From Bacteroidota bacterium (GTDB lineage Bacteria > Bacteroidota > Bacteroidia > Bacteroidales > FEN-979): a stretch of DNA of 40,410 bases. Where the stretch lies: the NCBI GenBank assembly GCA_026391715.1, contig JAPLDO010000025.1, forward strand, positions 1 to 40,410, given 5' to 3'. Positions 1-8,882 of the stretch are shown piece after piece; position 1 is the stretch's first letter, and every line of letters begins with the position of its first letter. Made by a program: the position numbers and the translations under genes. A model generated the notes under the pieces. The model did no database searches. It saw nothing but the letters and a program-made list of their open reading frames with translations, and was not told the DNA's origin.

Positions 1-1568
1 AAATTTATCTCCATTCCTTCAAGTGGATGATACATCCCGGCAACTTTTGCACGCAAAGTAGCGGTAAGGTTTTGGACAGAATCAACATGGAAATACTCAA
101 GTTTCAAAACGGTTTTAACAGGCTCTTCTCCCTGCGCCATAACTCTGGGAGTTAATGCAAGCATGAAAAGGATAATAATTCCTGTTGCAACAACGTCGCT
201 ATTTTTGCGCTCTTTGATAACCTTTTTCATCTGTTTTTCAAACACGATTTTCCTCAGCCTCGAATAGTCCTTTTCTTCACCGGTTCTTACGATCGGGATG
301 ATCGGGATAAATTTTGAAAAGAGATAGAAAAGCAGAATAAACATTGCAATACCGGCGAAAGTAAGCGACCATTCAACCCAGGTAGCCGAATAGTGGACAA
401 ATTCGGGACGTAAATCATGGATAGGAAGCAATGGGGATTCAAGGGTTGGGATGATTATAAGATATCGTTTTACCCAGAGGGCAAGCACCGCAATAGCGCC
501 GGCAAAGGCTATTGAATTGATGTTGCGGAATTTTGGAACGGTTACGATGATAATTGGAACCAGCACCCCGATAAAAACTGCATAGACAAACAGCGACCAA
601 TACTCGGTGGGGTTAAAAAGTTTGTGCAATACTTCCATATCCCATTTAATGGAACCATACCAACTGGTGAGGTATTCGCTGAAGGTAAAATAACCGTACA
701 TGGCGCCCAGAACGATCATTATAATACCGAGATAATTGAAATGAATTTTTGTGATTTGCGATTCGAGATTGTAAACTTTTCTGAAAACCCACATAACGAC
801 TATCAGAACGCCGGTGCCTGAATATACTGCGGCAATTACGAAATAGGGAGCAAAAATGGTGCTGTGCCAACCCGGACGAAGCGTCATTCCGAAAATCCAG
901 GCAAGAACCGAGTGAACCAGAATAGCAAGGGGAATGATTACAATTGACAACAGATCGGTTGCTACATTCAATAGTTCCTTTTGCTTTGTAGTATCCTGGT
1001 ATCTCATTGACAGAAACTTGTAAATGGGATTCCGCCAGGTGGCTTTTTTCACAGGGTTATCCCTAAGAATGGCAAGGTCGCGGATCATGGCAAGATAGAG
1101 AAAAATAACGCTGCCCGAAAGATAGGTGGTAATAGCTATGACGTCCCAGATGATCGGCGATTGAATCCTGCCGAAAAGCATTAGGTTTGGAAGTCGGTCA
1201 AGCCTTCCGATACATAATAATATATATGACGGACCGATCATTGTGGAGATCACCGTGATCATTTCAGCCATACGGATAATCGGCGTCCTCCAGGGGACCC
1301 TCAGCAGGTGCAGTATCCCGGAAATCAAAGCGCCGGCGTAACTGATGCCTATGAAAAAGATAAAATTGACAATATATAAGCCCCATACTACATTGTCGCG
1401 CATACCGGTTACAATATGTCCATCCGCAATCTGGGTGTATAACGCAAATACGCCAAACCCAATAATTATCAAGAGAAAAACAATAAGGGCAACGCCCATT
1501 TTACTCATTTTCTCAAGCTGAGGTTTAAATGCTTTGAGATTTTGCTGTGTTTTTTCGTCCTCGTACAT
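1..1568 (-). CDS. NrfD/PsrC-like quinone-interacting membrane subunit with extra C-terminal domain (3' end outside window)
   Basis: The frame opens at ATG 1568 and stays open to the window edge, so the C-terminus is missing. Residues about 25 to 430 are a run of hydrophobic helices of the NrfD/PsrC type, which in known complexes pass electrons between a periplasmic iron-sulfur subunit and the menaquinone pool. Visible landmarks are an N-terminal stretch rich in FxIGISYAGAL-like helix sequence and charged loops between helices. After the expected end of the family (roughly residue 430) the frame continues through a basic linker, another hydrophobic segment ending in a signal-peptide-like RVMAQG, and at least 45 residues of a predicted periplasmic domain. 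It lies 9 bases downstream of the Tat-signal iron-sulfur gene, so the two are co-transcribed and probably form one complex. The partner catalytic or cytochrome subunit is not visible. Confidence 0.85.
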   Translation of the reverse strand, partial: MYEDEKTQQNLKAFKPQLEKMSKMGVALIVFLLIIIGFGVFALYTQIADGHIVTGMRDNVVWGLYIVNFIFFIGISYAGALISGILHLLRVPWRTPIIRMAEMITVISTMIGPSYILLCIGRLDRLPNLMLFGRIQSPIIWDVIAITTYLSGSVIFLYLAMIRDLAILRDNPVKKATWRNPIYKFLSMRYQDTTKQKELLNVATDLLSIVIIPLAILVHSVLAWIFGMTLRPGWHSTIFAPYFVIAAVYSGTGVLIVVMWVFRKVYNLESQITKIHFNYLGIIMIVLGAMYGYFTFSEYLTSWYGSIKWDMEVLHKLFNPTEYWSLFVYAVFIGVLVPIIIVTVPKFRNINSIAFAGAIAVLALWVKRYLIIIPTLESPLLPIHDLRPEFVHYSATWVEWSLTFAGIAMFILLFYLFSKFIPIIPIVRTGEEKDYSRLRKIVFEKQMKKVIKERKNSDVVATGIIILFMLALTPRVMAQGEEPVKTVLKLEYFHVDSVQNLTATLRAKVAGMYHPLEGMEIN

Positions 1569-1577
1569 AGTTCCTTT

Positions 1578-2525
1578 TTATTCTGTGATATTGGCTTCTG
1601 TCTTATAAAGGGCGATTTCCTCTTCGCTCAATCCTTCGAATCCTACCGTGTAATCAAATGCACGATCAACGGCAGGCAGATAATATACGCTGGGTTCGGT
1701 GCCGAGCTCCTCCATAAACCGGTAAGCTGCCCTTGCAGCTATCAATTCGCTGAACCTTACTGTGTCTACGCCATTTGTAACTGCATCCTCGTTTCTGTCG
1801 CCATAATAAAATACTCCGTTTGGACAAGAGCTGACACATGATGGCAATTCCCCTTTTCTGACCATATCGGGGCAGAAATCACATTTGCTCACAGTTCCAA
1901 TTTTAGGAGGCGAACTGGTTTCAGGCGAGTAAGCCGCCTGGTTTATGCTCTTATTCAATTTTGGCTCTTCCCAATTGAAAACCCGCGATGAATAAGGGCA
2001 GGCAGCCATACAGAATTTACAGCCAATGCAGCGGTCGTTATCAATCAGCACTATTCCGTCGGAACGTTTAAAGGTGGCGCCAACAGGGCAAACCTTTACG
2101 CATGGCGGGTTATTACAGTGAAGGCAGGGTTTGGGAAACCAAAATGGCGACATCTCATCGGAGTCGCGCATCAGGTAAAATTTGATCCATTCCATGTGAG
2201 GCGGCAGGTGATGCATCTTCTGACAACCCTGGAGGCATTTTCTTGCATTCCGGCATTTCGCAAGGTCAATCACCATTACCATTTTTTTATCTGGCAATCC
2301 CTCCCTTGCCTCCAGATTTCCGGCAGGTTGACAGCAAATATGTCCTTTGTCAACCTCCACAAGTTTTCCATCTGGAGTTAGCAATTTTATCTTCTCGCCG
2401 GTCTCTTTATTTTCGGCGGCGGCTATGGAGGATAGAACGCTTCCTCCAGTGGCAATAAGAGCTGTTGCACCGGCAGCTATTCCAAGTTTAAGGAAATTTC
2501 TACGATTTGATGAGCTACTTTTCAT
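1578..2525 (-). CDS. Tat-exported 4Fe-4S ferredoxin-type subunit (DsrO/NrfC-like)
   Basis: 315-residue periplasmic electron-transfer subunit. Residues 8-13 (RRNFLK) followed by a hydrophobic stretch form a twin-arginine signal. Four cysteine groups follow: C91-x5-C97-x3-C101, C134-x2-C137-x4-C142-x3-C146, C166-x2-C169-x2-C172-x3-C176, and C215-x2-C218-x11-C230-x3-C234. This is the usual four-cluster layout of NrfC/DsrO/PsrB-like proteins, except that the second cysteine of the first group is Ala94. The downstream gene is the NrfD-like membrane subunit, so this protein should pass electrons between that subunit and an unseen periplasmic partner. A TAnnTTTG element lies 29 bases upstream of the start, and an FNR-type regulator is divergent. 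Family assignment is firm; the substrate of the complex cannot be read from the sequence. Confidence 0.9.
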   Translation of the reverse strand: MKSSSSNRRNFLKLGIAAGATALIATGGSVLSSIAAAENKETGEKIKLLTPDGKLVEVDKGHICCQPAGNLEAREGLPDKKMVMVIDLAKCRNARKCLQGCQKMHHLPPHMEWIKFYLMRDSDEMSPFWFPKPCLHCNNPPCVKVCPVGATFKRSDGIVLIDNDRCIGCKFCMAACPYSSRVFNWEEPKLNKSINQAAYSPETSSPPKIGTVSKCDFCPDMVRKGELPSCVSSCPNGVFYYGDRNEDAVTNGVDTVRFSELIAARAAYRFMEELGTEPSVYYLPAVDRAFDYTVGFEGLSEEEIALYKTEANITE

Positions 2526-2553
2526 ACGGAAAATGTTCGTGGTTTCAAAGCGC

Positions 2554-2561
2554 CAAAGCTA
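2554..2561 (-). promoter_or_regulatory. Candidate -7 promoter element for the FeS/NrfD operon
   Basis: On the minus strand this reads TAGCTTTG, matching the Bacteroidota TAnnTTTG -7 consensus, 29 bases before the FeS gene start. An inverted repeat GTCA-N4-TGAC (2596-2607) lies about 40 bases upstream of it, a plausible place for an activator. Assignment is by pattern only. Confidence 0.45.
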
Positions 2562-2660
2562 CCTGTATATATATTAACTACTTGCAATATGCCCTGTCAT
2601 AATTGACGTTTTAAACAGGAAATCTAATGCTTTATGAATGGAATTATACTTTGAATAATA

Positions 2661-2675
2661 GTGACATATATCAAT
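2661..2675. promoter_or_regulatory. Candidate CRP/FNR-type operator (TGA-N6-TCA dyad)
   Basis: GTGACATATATCAAT contains TGA-N6-TCA, the core shared by CRP (TGTGA-N6-TCACA) and FNR (TTGAT-N4-ATCAA) sites; its right half is a perfect FNR half-site (ATCAA). It sits between the divergent FeS/NrfD operon and the FNR-like gene, 46 bases before the latter's ATG, so autoregulation is possible. The left half is imperfect. Confidence 0.4.
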
Positions 2676-2721
2676 ATTTCTATTACTTTTATGCACTGAT
2701 AAATTTTGAAGATCATCCCAA

Positions 2722-3423
2722 ATGGCTGAATTTTTTGAAAAACCATTGAAGCAGTGTGTTGGCTGTCAGTGTATGTCGCAATTATTCTGTTTGTTGAATC
2801 CGCAGGAATTGCAGCTTGTTGACGCCAATAAAATCAACGTAAATTTCAGGGCGGGGGAAACCATAAAGAAACAGGGTACCTTTATGACGCATGTGCTTTC
2901 GATCAACAGTGGTCTCGCCAAGCTATACTTAGAGGGAATCGAAGGACGTTCGGCTATATTGCGCATAGTAAAACCCACCAGTTTTATCGGCGGTCCCGGC
3001 ATTTACTTTGATCAACGGCATCATTTTACGATTACAGCTTTACGCGACGCGTCGGTTTGTTTTATAAATCTTCAGGTATTTAAAGACATTTTACGTATGA
3101 ACCAGGCGTTTGCCGAGGAGTTCCTGAAGGATTTCAGTCGGGATGTATTAACAGTTTACAACCGATTGATCTACCTTACCCAGAAGCAAATGCCGGGCAG
3201 AATGGCCGATGCAATTATCTATCTGCATGATGAAATTTTTCAGCAACTAAAATTCCCGATGATCCTTTCACGTTTTGAGCTGTCGGAACTCTCGGCAATG
3301 TCGCGGGAAAGTGCCGTGAAGGTTCTGCGCGATTTTCAGAAAGACGGGCTTTTGCGAATATCAGATCACGAAATGGAAATTCTCGACCTTGACGCCCTCC
3401 GCACAATCTCCCGCATAGGTTAG
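2722..3423 (+). CDS. FNR-like transcription regulator (Crp/Fnr family) with cluster-type cysteines
   Basis: 233 residues: an N-terminal cysteine patch (C12, C15, C17, C23), a cyclic-nucleotide-binding-type beta-roll (about 35-120), a dimerisation helix (about 125-160) and a Crp-type helix-turn-helix (about 183-213, with SAMSRESAVKVLRDF). A further cysteine, C113 in the context SVCFI, occupies the position where E. coli FNR has its fourth cluster ligand (Cys122, in a similar VCEI context). The set therefore looks able to hold an oxygen-labile 4Fe-4S cluster, although one N-terminal cysteine is in excess and the spacing differs from E. coli. It is divergent from the FeS/NrfD operon and is the obvious candidate regulator of it. 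It could instead be a Crp-like protein with incidental cysteines. Confidence 0.85.
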   Translation: MAEFFEKPLKQCVGCQCMSQLFCLLNPQELQLVDANKINVNFRAGETIKKQGTFMTHVLSINSGLAKLYLEGIEGRSAILRIVKPTSFIGGPGIYFDQRHHFTITALRDASVCFINLQVFKDILRMNQAFAEEFLKDFSRDVLTVYNRLIYLTQKQMPGRMADAIIYLHDEIFQQLKFPMILSRFELSELSAMSRESAVKVLRDFQKDGLLRISDHEMEILDLDALRTISRIG

Positions 3424-3491
3424 AAATTTTGCAATTTCGCCGCCTCGCTACCTCGCAACTTTTTTGTATCTTCGTTTAAATTTTTTAACTC

Positions 3492-4715
3492 ATGGAAGAC
3501 CCCCGCCAGGAATATGCGCGAATATCAGCGGTGGAGCTATTGACGCCCCAGGAAGAGACGCTTGAAGTTGCGCGTCAGAAAAGTAAATTACTAATCGGCG
3601 TTCCAAGAGAAGCCTCAGTTCAGGAGAACCGTGTTTCGCTGGTTCCCGACGGAGTAGCGCTTCTTTGCCGGGATGGACATGAAGCGCTTGTTGAGGCTGG
3701 CGCCGGTATTACCGCCCACTTCACCGATCACGAATACAGCGAGGCTGGCGCTCAAATAATATATGACAGACAGGAAATTTATAAAGCTGATATTATTCTG
3801 AAAGTCGGACCCGTAACCCTTGAGGAAATGGAGTGGCTAAGACCAAGACAAACCCTTATTTCTGCAATTCAGCATGGTATTCAATCGGAGGAATATTTCA
3901 GAAGACTTCTTTCGAAAAAAGTTAATGCCCTGGCATTTGAGACCATCCGCGATAAAACAAACCAGTTGGCAATAATAAGGGCAATGAGCGAAATTGCAGG
4001 CAGCGCGTCAATATTTATTGCAGCGGAATACCTCGCTAATCCCGAATATGGAAGAGGAAAAATGTTCGGCGGATTTACAGGAATTACTCCTACCGGCGTA
4101 GTAATTATCGGAGCTGGAACGGTGGGCGAATTTGCAGCCCGCTCGGCTATTGGACTGGGCGCTTTGGTGAAGGTTTTTGATAATTCCGTTTACCGCCTGC
4201 GGCGTCTTCAAAGCAATCTTGGGATGCGTGTTTTTACCTCCATTTTACATCCGAAAGTACTGGTTGACGCCTTGAAAACAGCCGATGTTCTCATCGGAGC
4301 CATACATGCCCGCGAAGGAAGAACTCCATGTATCATCAGCGAGGAGATGATTAGTCAGATGAAAGACGGAGCTGTGGCTATTGATGTTAGTATTGATCAA
4401 GGCGGCTGTTTTGAAACTTCAAGACCAACCACACACAAATCACCGGTTTATAAACTCCATGGCGTAACCCATTACGCAGTGCCGAACATCCCTTCAAAAG
4501 CGCCGCATACGGCGTCGCAGGCTCTTAACAATATAATTGCACCCATAATTCTTGAGATTGGCGCCGAAGGAGGAATTGAAAATCTGATCAAACGCGATTA
4601 CGGCGTCAGGCAGGGCGTTTACAGTTACAACGGAATCCTGACAAACCTTTTTATCAGTAAAGCTTATAATATTCCTTTTCAGGATATTGGTTTACTACTC
4701 GCCGCTTTCCATTAA
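3492..4715 (+). CDS. ald: Alanine dehydrogenase
   Basis: 407 residues of the alanine dehydrogenase/transhydrogenase N-terminal family, catalysing reversible NAD-dependent oxidative deamination of L-alanine to pyruvate. Landmarks are GVPREAS-QENRVSL near residue 37, HGIQSEEY in the first domain, the Rossmann motif GAGTVGEFAARSA near residue 207, and the conserved DVSIDQGGCFETSRPTTH near 298, whose HY-VPN continuation is typical of Ald. An N-terminal extension of about 30 residues, common in Bacteroidota homologues, precedes the core. A TATCTTCG at 3467-3474 is a one-mismatch -7 element. aroB follows after 8 bases, suggesting an ald-aroB-aroA transcript. Confidence 0.92.
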   Translation: MEDPRQEYARISAVELLTPQEETLEVARQKSKLLIGVPREASVQENRVSLVPDGVALLCRDGHEALVEAGAGITAHFTDHEYSEAGAQIIYDRQEIYKADIILKVGPVTLEEMEWLRPRQTLISAIQHGIQSEEYFRRLLSKKVNALAFETIRDKTNQLAIIRAMSEIAGSASIFIAAEYLANPEYGRGKMFGGFTGITPTGVVIIGAGTVGEFAARSAIGLGALVKVFDNSVYRLRRLQSNLGMRVFTSILHPKVLVDALKTADVLIGAIHAREGRTPCIISEEMISQMKDGAVAIDVSIDQGGCFETSRPTTHKSPVYKLHGVTHYAVPNIPSKAPHTASQALNNIIAPIILEIGAEGGIENLIKRDYGVRQGVYSYNGILTNLFISKAYNIPFQDIGLLLAAFH

Positions 4716-4723
4716 CAAAGGGA

Positions 4724-5845
4724 ATGATGAAACATACTGTAAGGACTATATCGAAAGAACGTACACAAATATTTTTTGGAGATGGCGTTCTTTCACTGAT
4801 TAAAAAGCAAACTTCCGCTCTCTCTGTTAACCAGGACAATATTTTCATCCTCGCAGATTCACAAACCCGTTCGCTTTGCCTTCCTGTATTATTCGACCAT
4901 GTTCCATATCTCAGTGGTTCAAAAGTGTTGGAAGTGGAAGGAGGAGAACGCTGCAAATCAATTGAAACAGCCGGATTTCTATGGCAAAAGCTTAATCATT
5001 ATGGCGCCGACCGAAACAGTTTGTTAATAAATCTGGGTGGCGGAGTAGCTACCGACCTCGGAGGTTTTGTTGCCGGCGGATTTCAACGCGGAATCAGGTA
5101 TTTCAATGTGCCTACGTCATTGATTGGTCAGGCTGATGCCGCCATTGGCGGTAAAACCGGCGTAAACCTTGAAAATGTCAAAAATCAGGTTGGTTTATTT
5201 TATCCTCCAACAGACGTCTTTATTTTTCCGGGATTTCTAAAGACTTTGCCAAAAAATCATCTCCGTTCCGGACTTGCCGAAATCATTAAAAGCCTTCTCC
5301 TTAGCGACCCTATTCATTGGCGAAAGTTGCAAAATATACCGGTGAACAGCCTTCTCGATGAGCAAACAGAGAGTTTAATCTGGAAGAAGTTGATTTCCGC
5401 CGCCGTTGCCTATAAAGTGAAGTTGGTCAGAAAGGATTTCCATGAGCGAAACATTCGCAAAGCTCTAAATTTCGGTCATACCATTGGTCATGCATTTGAA
5501 AGTTTTTCAATGACTGACGATCGTAAGCCAGCGCTTCATGGTGAAGCTGTTGCAGCGGGAATGATTTGCGCCGCCTGGCTTTCCTCCATGAAAACCGGGC
5601 TTAGCCATAAAACAATGAAAGAGATCCAGAACTATCTCGACGCCGGTTTCGATCGGATTTCATTTACAGTTGATGATATACCAAAGATCATTGAACTTAT
5701 GAAGTTCGATAAAAAAAACCAGGATGGAAAATTTCGATTTACCTTGCTGGCAGCGCCTGGCTCACCGAGGATCAATGTAAGTTGTGAACCCCACGAAGTA
5801 TCTGAAGCCCTGCTGAATTATTCTCAACAACAGAAGAGCCTGTAA
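4724..5845 (+). CDS. aroB: 3-dehydroquinate synthase
   Basis: 373 residues; second step of the shikimate pathway (DAHP to 3-dehydroquinate, using NAD and a divalent metal). Family motifs are clear: LGGGVATDLGGFVAGGFQRG around 104-123 (NAD binding), PTSLIGQADAAIGGKTGVN around 130-148, SGLAEIIKSLLL around 186-197, the metal-binding NFGHTIGHAFE near 250, and a second metal histidine in LHGEAVAAGM near 272. It lies 8 bases after ald and 2 bases before aroA, so translation of aroB and aroA is likely coupled. Confidence 0.95.
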   Translation: MMKHTVRTISKERTQIFFGDGVLSLIKKQTSALSVNQDNIFILADSQTRSLCLPVLFDHVPYLSGSKVLEVEGGERCKSIETAGFLWQKLNHYGADRNSLLINLGGGVATDLGGFVAGGFQRGIRYFNVPTSLIGQADAAIGGKTGVNLENVKNQVGLFYPPTDVFIFPGFLKTLPKNHLRSGLAEIIKSLLLSDPIHWRKLQNIPVNSLLDEQTESLIWKKLISAAVAYKVKLVRKDFHERNIRKALNFGHTIGHAFESFSMTDDRKPALHGEAVAAGMICAAWLSSMKTGLSHKTMKEIQNYLDAGFDRISFTVDDIPKIIELMKFDKKNQDGKFRFTLLAAPGSPRINVSCEPHEVSEALLNYSQQQKSL

Positions 5846-5847
5846 TT

Positions 5848-7113
5848 ATGAAATTCATCACAATCAGCAAACCCGACAAAACGCTTAAAGGAAGTATCAT
5901 GCTTCCGGCGTCAAAAAGCATCAGCGCCCGGTTGTTGATGATTCAGTCGCTATGCAACAAAAATTTTTCAATAACCAATCTCTCCAAGTCCGACGATACT
6001 GTTTTGCTTCAACGCCTGCTTGAATCGGTCGCTAAAAATAAAGAGAGTAAAAAAGTAGTTGAACTCGACGCCGCAAATGCAGGAACGGCGATGCGGTTTT
6101 TAACCGCCTATTTGTCGGTAACGCCAGGCAAATGGATGTTAACCGGATCTGACCGGATGAAACAACGTCCAATCGGTATTCTTACTGATGCGCTCAATAA
6201 TCTTGGAGCCTCCATTGATTACCTTGGTAAACCAGGATATCCGCCTTTGCTGATTGAAGGTTGTGCCTTGTCGGGAAAAGAAGTTACAATAGATCCGGGG
6301 GTAAGCAGTCAATTTACCTCCGCATTGTCGCTTATTGCGCCTTTCCTGCCGAATGGACTTACGTTGAATCTTAAAGGAAAGTTAGTTTCATCGCCGTACA
6401 TGATGATGACGGTAAATTTAATGCAGCAATATGGCATTAAAGTGAATATTGGGAAAGCAAAAATCCAGATTAAACCCGGCATGTATATTCCAATTGATTT
6501 CAACGTTGAATCTGATTGGTCTGCCGCAGCTTTCTGGTACGAGGCTGCAGTGTTTGCAACAGAGGTTGACCTGATTCTTGAAGGTCTTCAACTTGAGAGT
6601 TTGCAGGGAGATGCTGTATTACCTGAAGTTTTTCAAAATTTTGGCATAAAAACAGAATATAGCTCCCATGCTATTCGCCTCACGAAGGTTTCAAAAAAAA
6701 TTGACGGCTTCTTTTATGATTTTTCGGATAATCCCGATATTGCCCAGCCAGTAATTGCAACCTGCGCCGGTCTCGGTATAAGGGGACGATTTGAGGGAAT
6801 CCAAAGCCTGCTGATAAAGGAAACAGACCGGATACGCGCTATGAAAAACGAACTTGAAAAACTGAATATCCGCGTTATTACCTCCGGTCGCCCCGACGAT
6901 TTGCCATTCTTTGAATTGAAACCTTCAAAGCCGGTTTTTCCCGAAGGACTGTGTTTCGAGACATACAGCGATCACCGTATGGCAATGACCCTCGCTCCTT
7001 TCGCCCTGAAAACCAATTCGCTTAAAATCAGAAATCCAGACGTCGTAATAAAATCCTACCCTGATTTCTGGGAACATTTGAAATTACTGGGATTTATCCT
7101 GCAAACGGGATAG
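5848..7113 (+). CDS. aroA: 3-phosphoshikimate 1-carboxyvinyltransferase (EPSP synthase)
   Basis: 421 residues; transfers the enolpyruvyl group of PEP to shikimate 3-phosphate. Diagnostic segments are LPASKSISARLLM near residue 19 (the usual K-S-R substrate site), DAANAGTAMRFLTAY near 75 (phosphate and PEP site), a VSSQFTSALSLIAPF segment, LIKETDRIRAM near 325, and YSDHRMAM near 374. The first motif has Ser-Ala-Arg in place of the more common Thr-Asn-Arg, as in other Bacteroidota enzymes. It is encoded directly behind aroB with a 2-base gap. No terminator is visible before the secreted-protein gene 27 bases downstream. Confidence 0.94.
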   Translation: MKFITISKPDKTLKGSIMLPASKSISARLLMIQSLCNKNFSITNLSKSDDTVLLQRLLESVAKNKESKKVVELDAANAGTAMRFLTAYLSVTPGKWMLTGSDRMKQRPIGILTDALNNLGASIDYLGKPGYPPLLIEGCALSGKEVTIDPGVSSQFTSALSLIAPFLPNGLTLNLKGKLVSSPYMMMTVNLMQQYGIKVNIGKAKIQIKPGMYIPIDFNVESDWSAAAFWYEAAVFATEVDLILEGLQLESLQGDAVLPEVFQNFGIKTEYSSHAIRLTKVSKKIDGFFYDFSDNPDIAQPVIATCAGLGIRGRFEGIQSLLIKETDRIRAMKNELEKLNIRVITSGRPDDLPFFELKPSKPVFPEGLCFETYSDHRMAMTLAPFALKTNSLKIRNPDVVIKSYPDFWEHLKLLGFILQTG

Positions 7114-7140
7114 ATTAAATAAACGCTAAATATTAAAATT

Positions 7141-8853
7141 ATGAAAACAGCTCTCCTATTCCTTTTAACAATGTCTGTTTGTCTGGGACTTCGTGGACAA
7201 TCCGTAATTACTATTGGCTCAGGCAGCGATTCACAAGGCTATCCATTCGCTTTGTTTGGAGGTTATGCCCGATCGGCAGCTATTTATACATCGGGCGAAA
7301 TCGGAATTTCTAAATTTATTACTTCCCTGGGATGGCAGGTTGCAAGCGGAGATATTGAACTATGTCCGGTTAAAATTTATCTGAAACTCACATCGGATGC
7401 AACTTTATCCCCAACTACATGGAGTAACCTCACCAGTGGGGCGACACTGGTTTACGACGCCCCGGTTAGTTTTCCTGTTGCCGATTGGAAAACAATTGAT
7501 ATTGCCGATTTTGTTTATTTATCAGGACAAAATCTTCTGGTACTTTGCGAGGCTAACTATGGTGGTAACGGCGCTCCAAGTAACCCATTTTTTGCTTACA
7601 GCTACAATTCAAATAAGCATGAAAAGTGGCAACAATATTATACACCCCCAACTGGTTCCGGATCTGTTGATAATTTCAGGCCCAACATTCAGATTACCTG
7701 GTTTGCGTTATCGGATCCAAATCAGCCATCAGGTTTAATGGCGCAGACTGCCAGTACCAGCGAGATAAATCTTTCATGGAAGAAAAATGCCAACAATAAC
7801 GACGTAATGGTGGCATTCAACACAGTCAATACTTTCGGCGTCCCCTCCGGAAATTATGTGGCAGGTGATACCATTGCAGGAGGCGGCGCTGTTTTGTATA
7901 ACGGATCGGCAACGAGCTATAGCCATAATACAGGATTGAATCCTGCCACCACCTATTATTATAGAGCCTGGTCGTTGACTGCCACCCCAACCTATTCTAC
8001 CGGAGCAGCCGCTTCTGCAACCACGCTTTGCGGCGCTCTTGGCAACTTTCCCGATACAACAGATTTCGAGTCGCCAACATTTCCGCCGGTGTGCTGGTCG
8101 TTAGCGCAAAAGCCCTGGATGCGTGATGGAACTGTGAGCGCATTCGGCATTGGAACCGGTTCTGCCTACTCCAATTTTTATAATGAACTTATTCCCGCCG
8201 GAACTTCTTTTGATCTGATATCGCCAACATTGAATCTGACCTCATTATCAAATCCGGTTATCTCCTTCGATCATGCTTATGCAACTTATGGAGGTGAAGT
8301 AGATCGCCTCGAACTGTGGGTTTCCTCTAATAATGGGGTCTCATATTCTCTGCTGAATACCTGGCTGGGCGGAACAGATGGCGATTTGAATACCGGCGGC
8401 GCTATAACAGAACCTTTTATTCCTGTCGCCGGTCAATGGGCTTCAAAGAGTTATGCAATTTCGGCAGTAACCAACAAAATTCTCCTTCGCGGGGTAAGCG
8501 CTTTAGGTAATAATTTATATCTCGATAATATCACAATCGGCGAACCAATGGTTGTATGGAATGGAAGCGTTTCCGCGCAATGGAACAATCCGCTTAACTG
8601 GACTCCTAACGCCGTTCCGCTCTTAACCCAGAATGTTTCAATCCCATCGGGGAAGCCATTTAATCCGGTTATAGCAACAGAGGGGAACGCCTGCAAAAAT
8701 CTGGTGGTCCAGACCGGCGCCAGTATCACTGTTTCCCCAGTTGGATCAAACCTGACGATATGGGGAGATGTGACCATTCAGAATGGCGCCACCATGACCA
8801 ACAATGGATCAGTTACCATAAAAGGAAACCTTACAAACCTTAATTCAAATTAA
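7141..8853 (+). CDS. Secreted protein with fibronectin type III and MAM-like domains, no T9SS tail
   Basis: 570 residues. A signal peptide ends near residue 20 (LGLRGQ). Residues about 21-195 form a domain found in Bacteroidota surface proteins. About 198-297 is a fibronectin type III domain (SGLMAQTASTSEINLSW, TTYYYRAWS). About 300-465 resembles a jelly-roll/MAM-type domain (DTTDFESPTFPPVCW, LYLDNITIGEP), and about 467-570 is a WNG-NWT-P beta-helix-like module. Related proteins usually continue into a T9SS type A sorting domain of about 80 residues. Here the frame stops after NLTNLNSN, just before an island of gene remnants, so the gene may be 3'-truncated. No enzymatic motif is visible; a surface or adhesion role is only an inference. 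Confidence 0.8.
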   Translation: MKTALLFLLTMSVCLGLRGQSVITIGSGSDSQGYPFALFGGYARSAAIYTSGEIGISKFITSLGWQVASGDIELCPVKIYLKLTSDATLSPTTWSNLTSGATLVYDAPVSFPVADWKTIDIADFVYLSGQNLLVLCEANYGGNGAPSNPFFAYSYNSNKHEKWQQYYTPPTGSGSVDNFRPNIQITWFALSDPNQPSGLMAQTASTSEINLSWKKNANNNDVMVAFNTVNTFGVPSGNYVAGDTIAGGGAVLYNGSATSYSHNTGLNPATTYYYRAWSLTATPTYSTGAAASATTLCGALGNFPDTTDFESPTFPPVCWSLAQKPWMRDGTVSAFGIGTGSAYSNFYNELIPAGTSFDLISPTLNLTSLSNPVISFDHAYATYGGEVDRLELWVSSNNGVSYSLLNTWLGGTDGDLNTGGAITEPFIPVAGQWASKSYAISAVTNKILLRGVSALGNNLYLDNITIGEPMVVWNGSVSAQWNNPLNWTPNAVPLLTQNVSIPSGKPFNPVIATEGNACKNLVVQTGASITVSPVGSNLTIWGDVTIQNGATMTNNGSVTIKGNLTNLNSN

Positions 8854-8882
8854 ACCGGATTGTGACTTTCGTGTCGCAGCTA

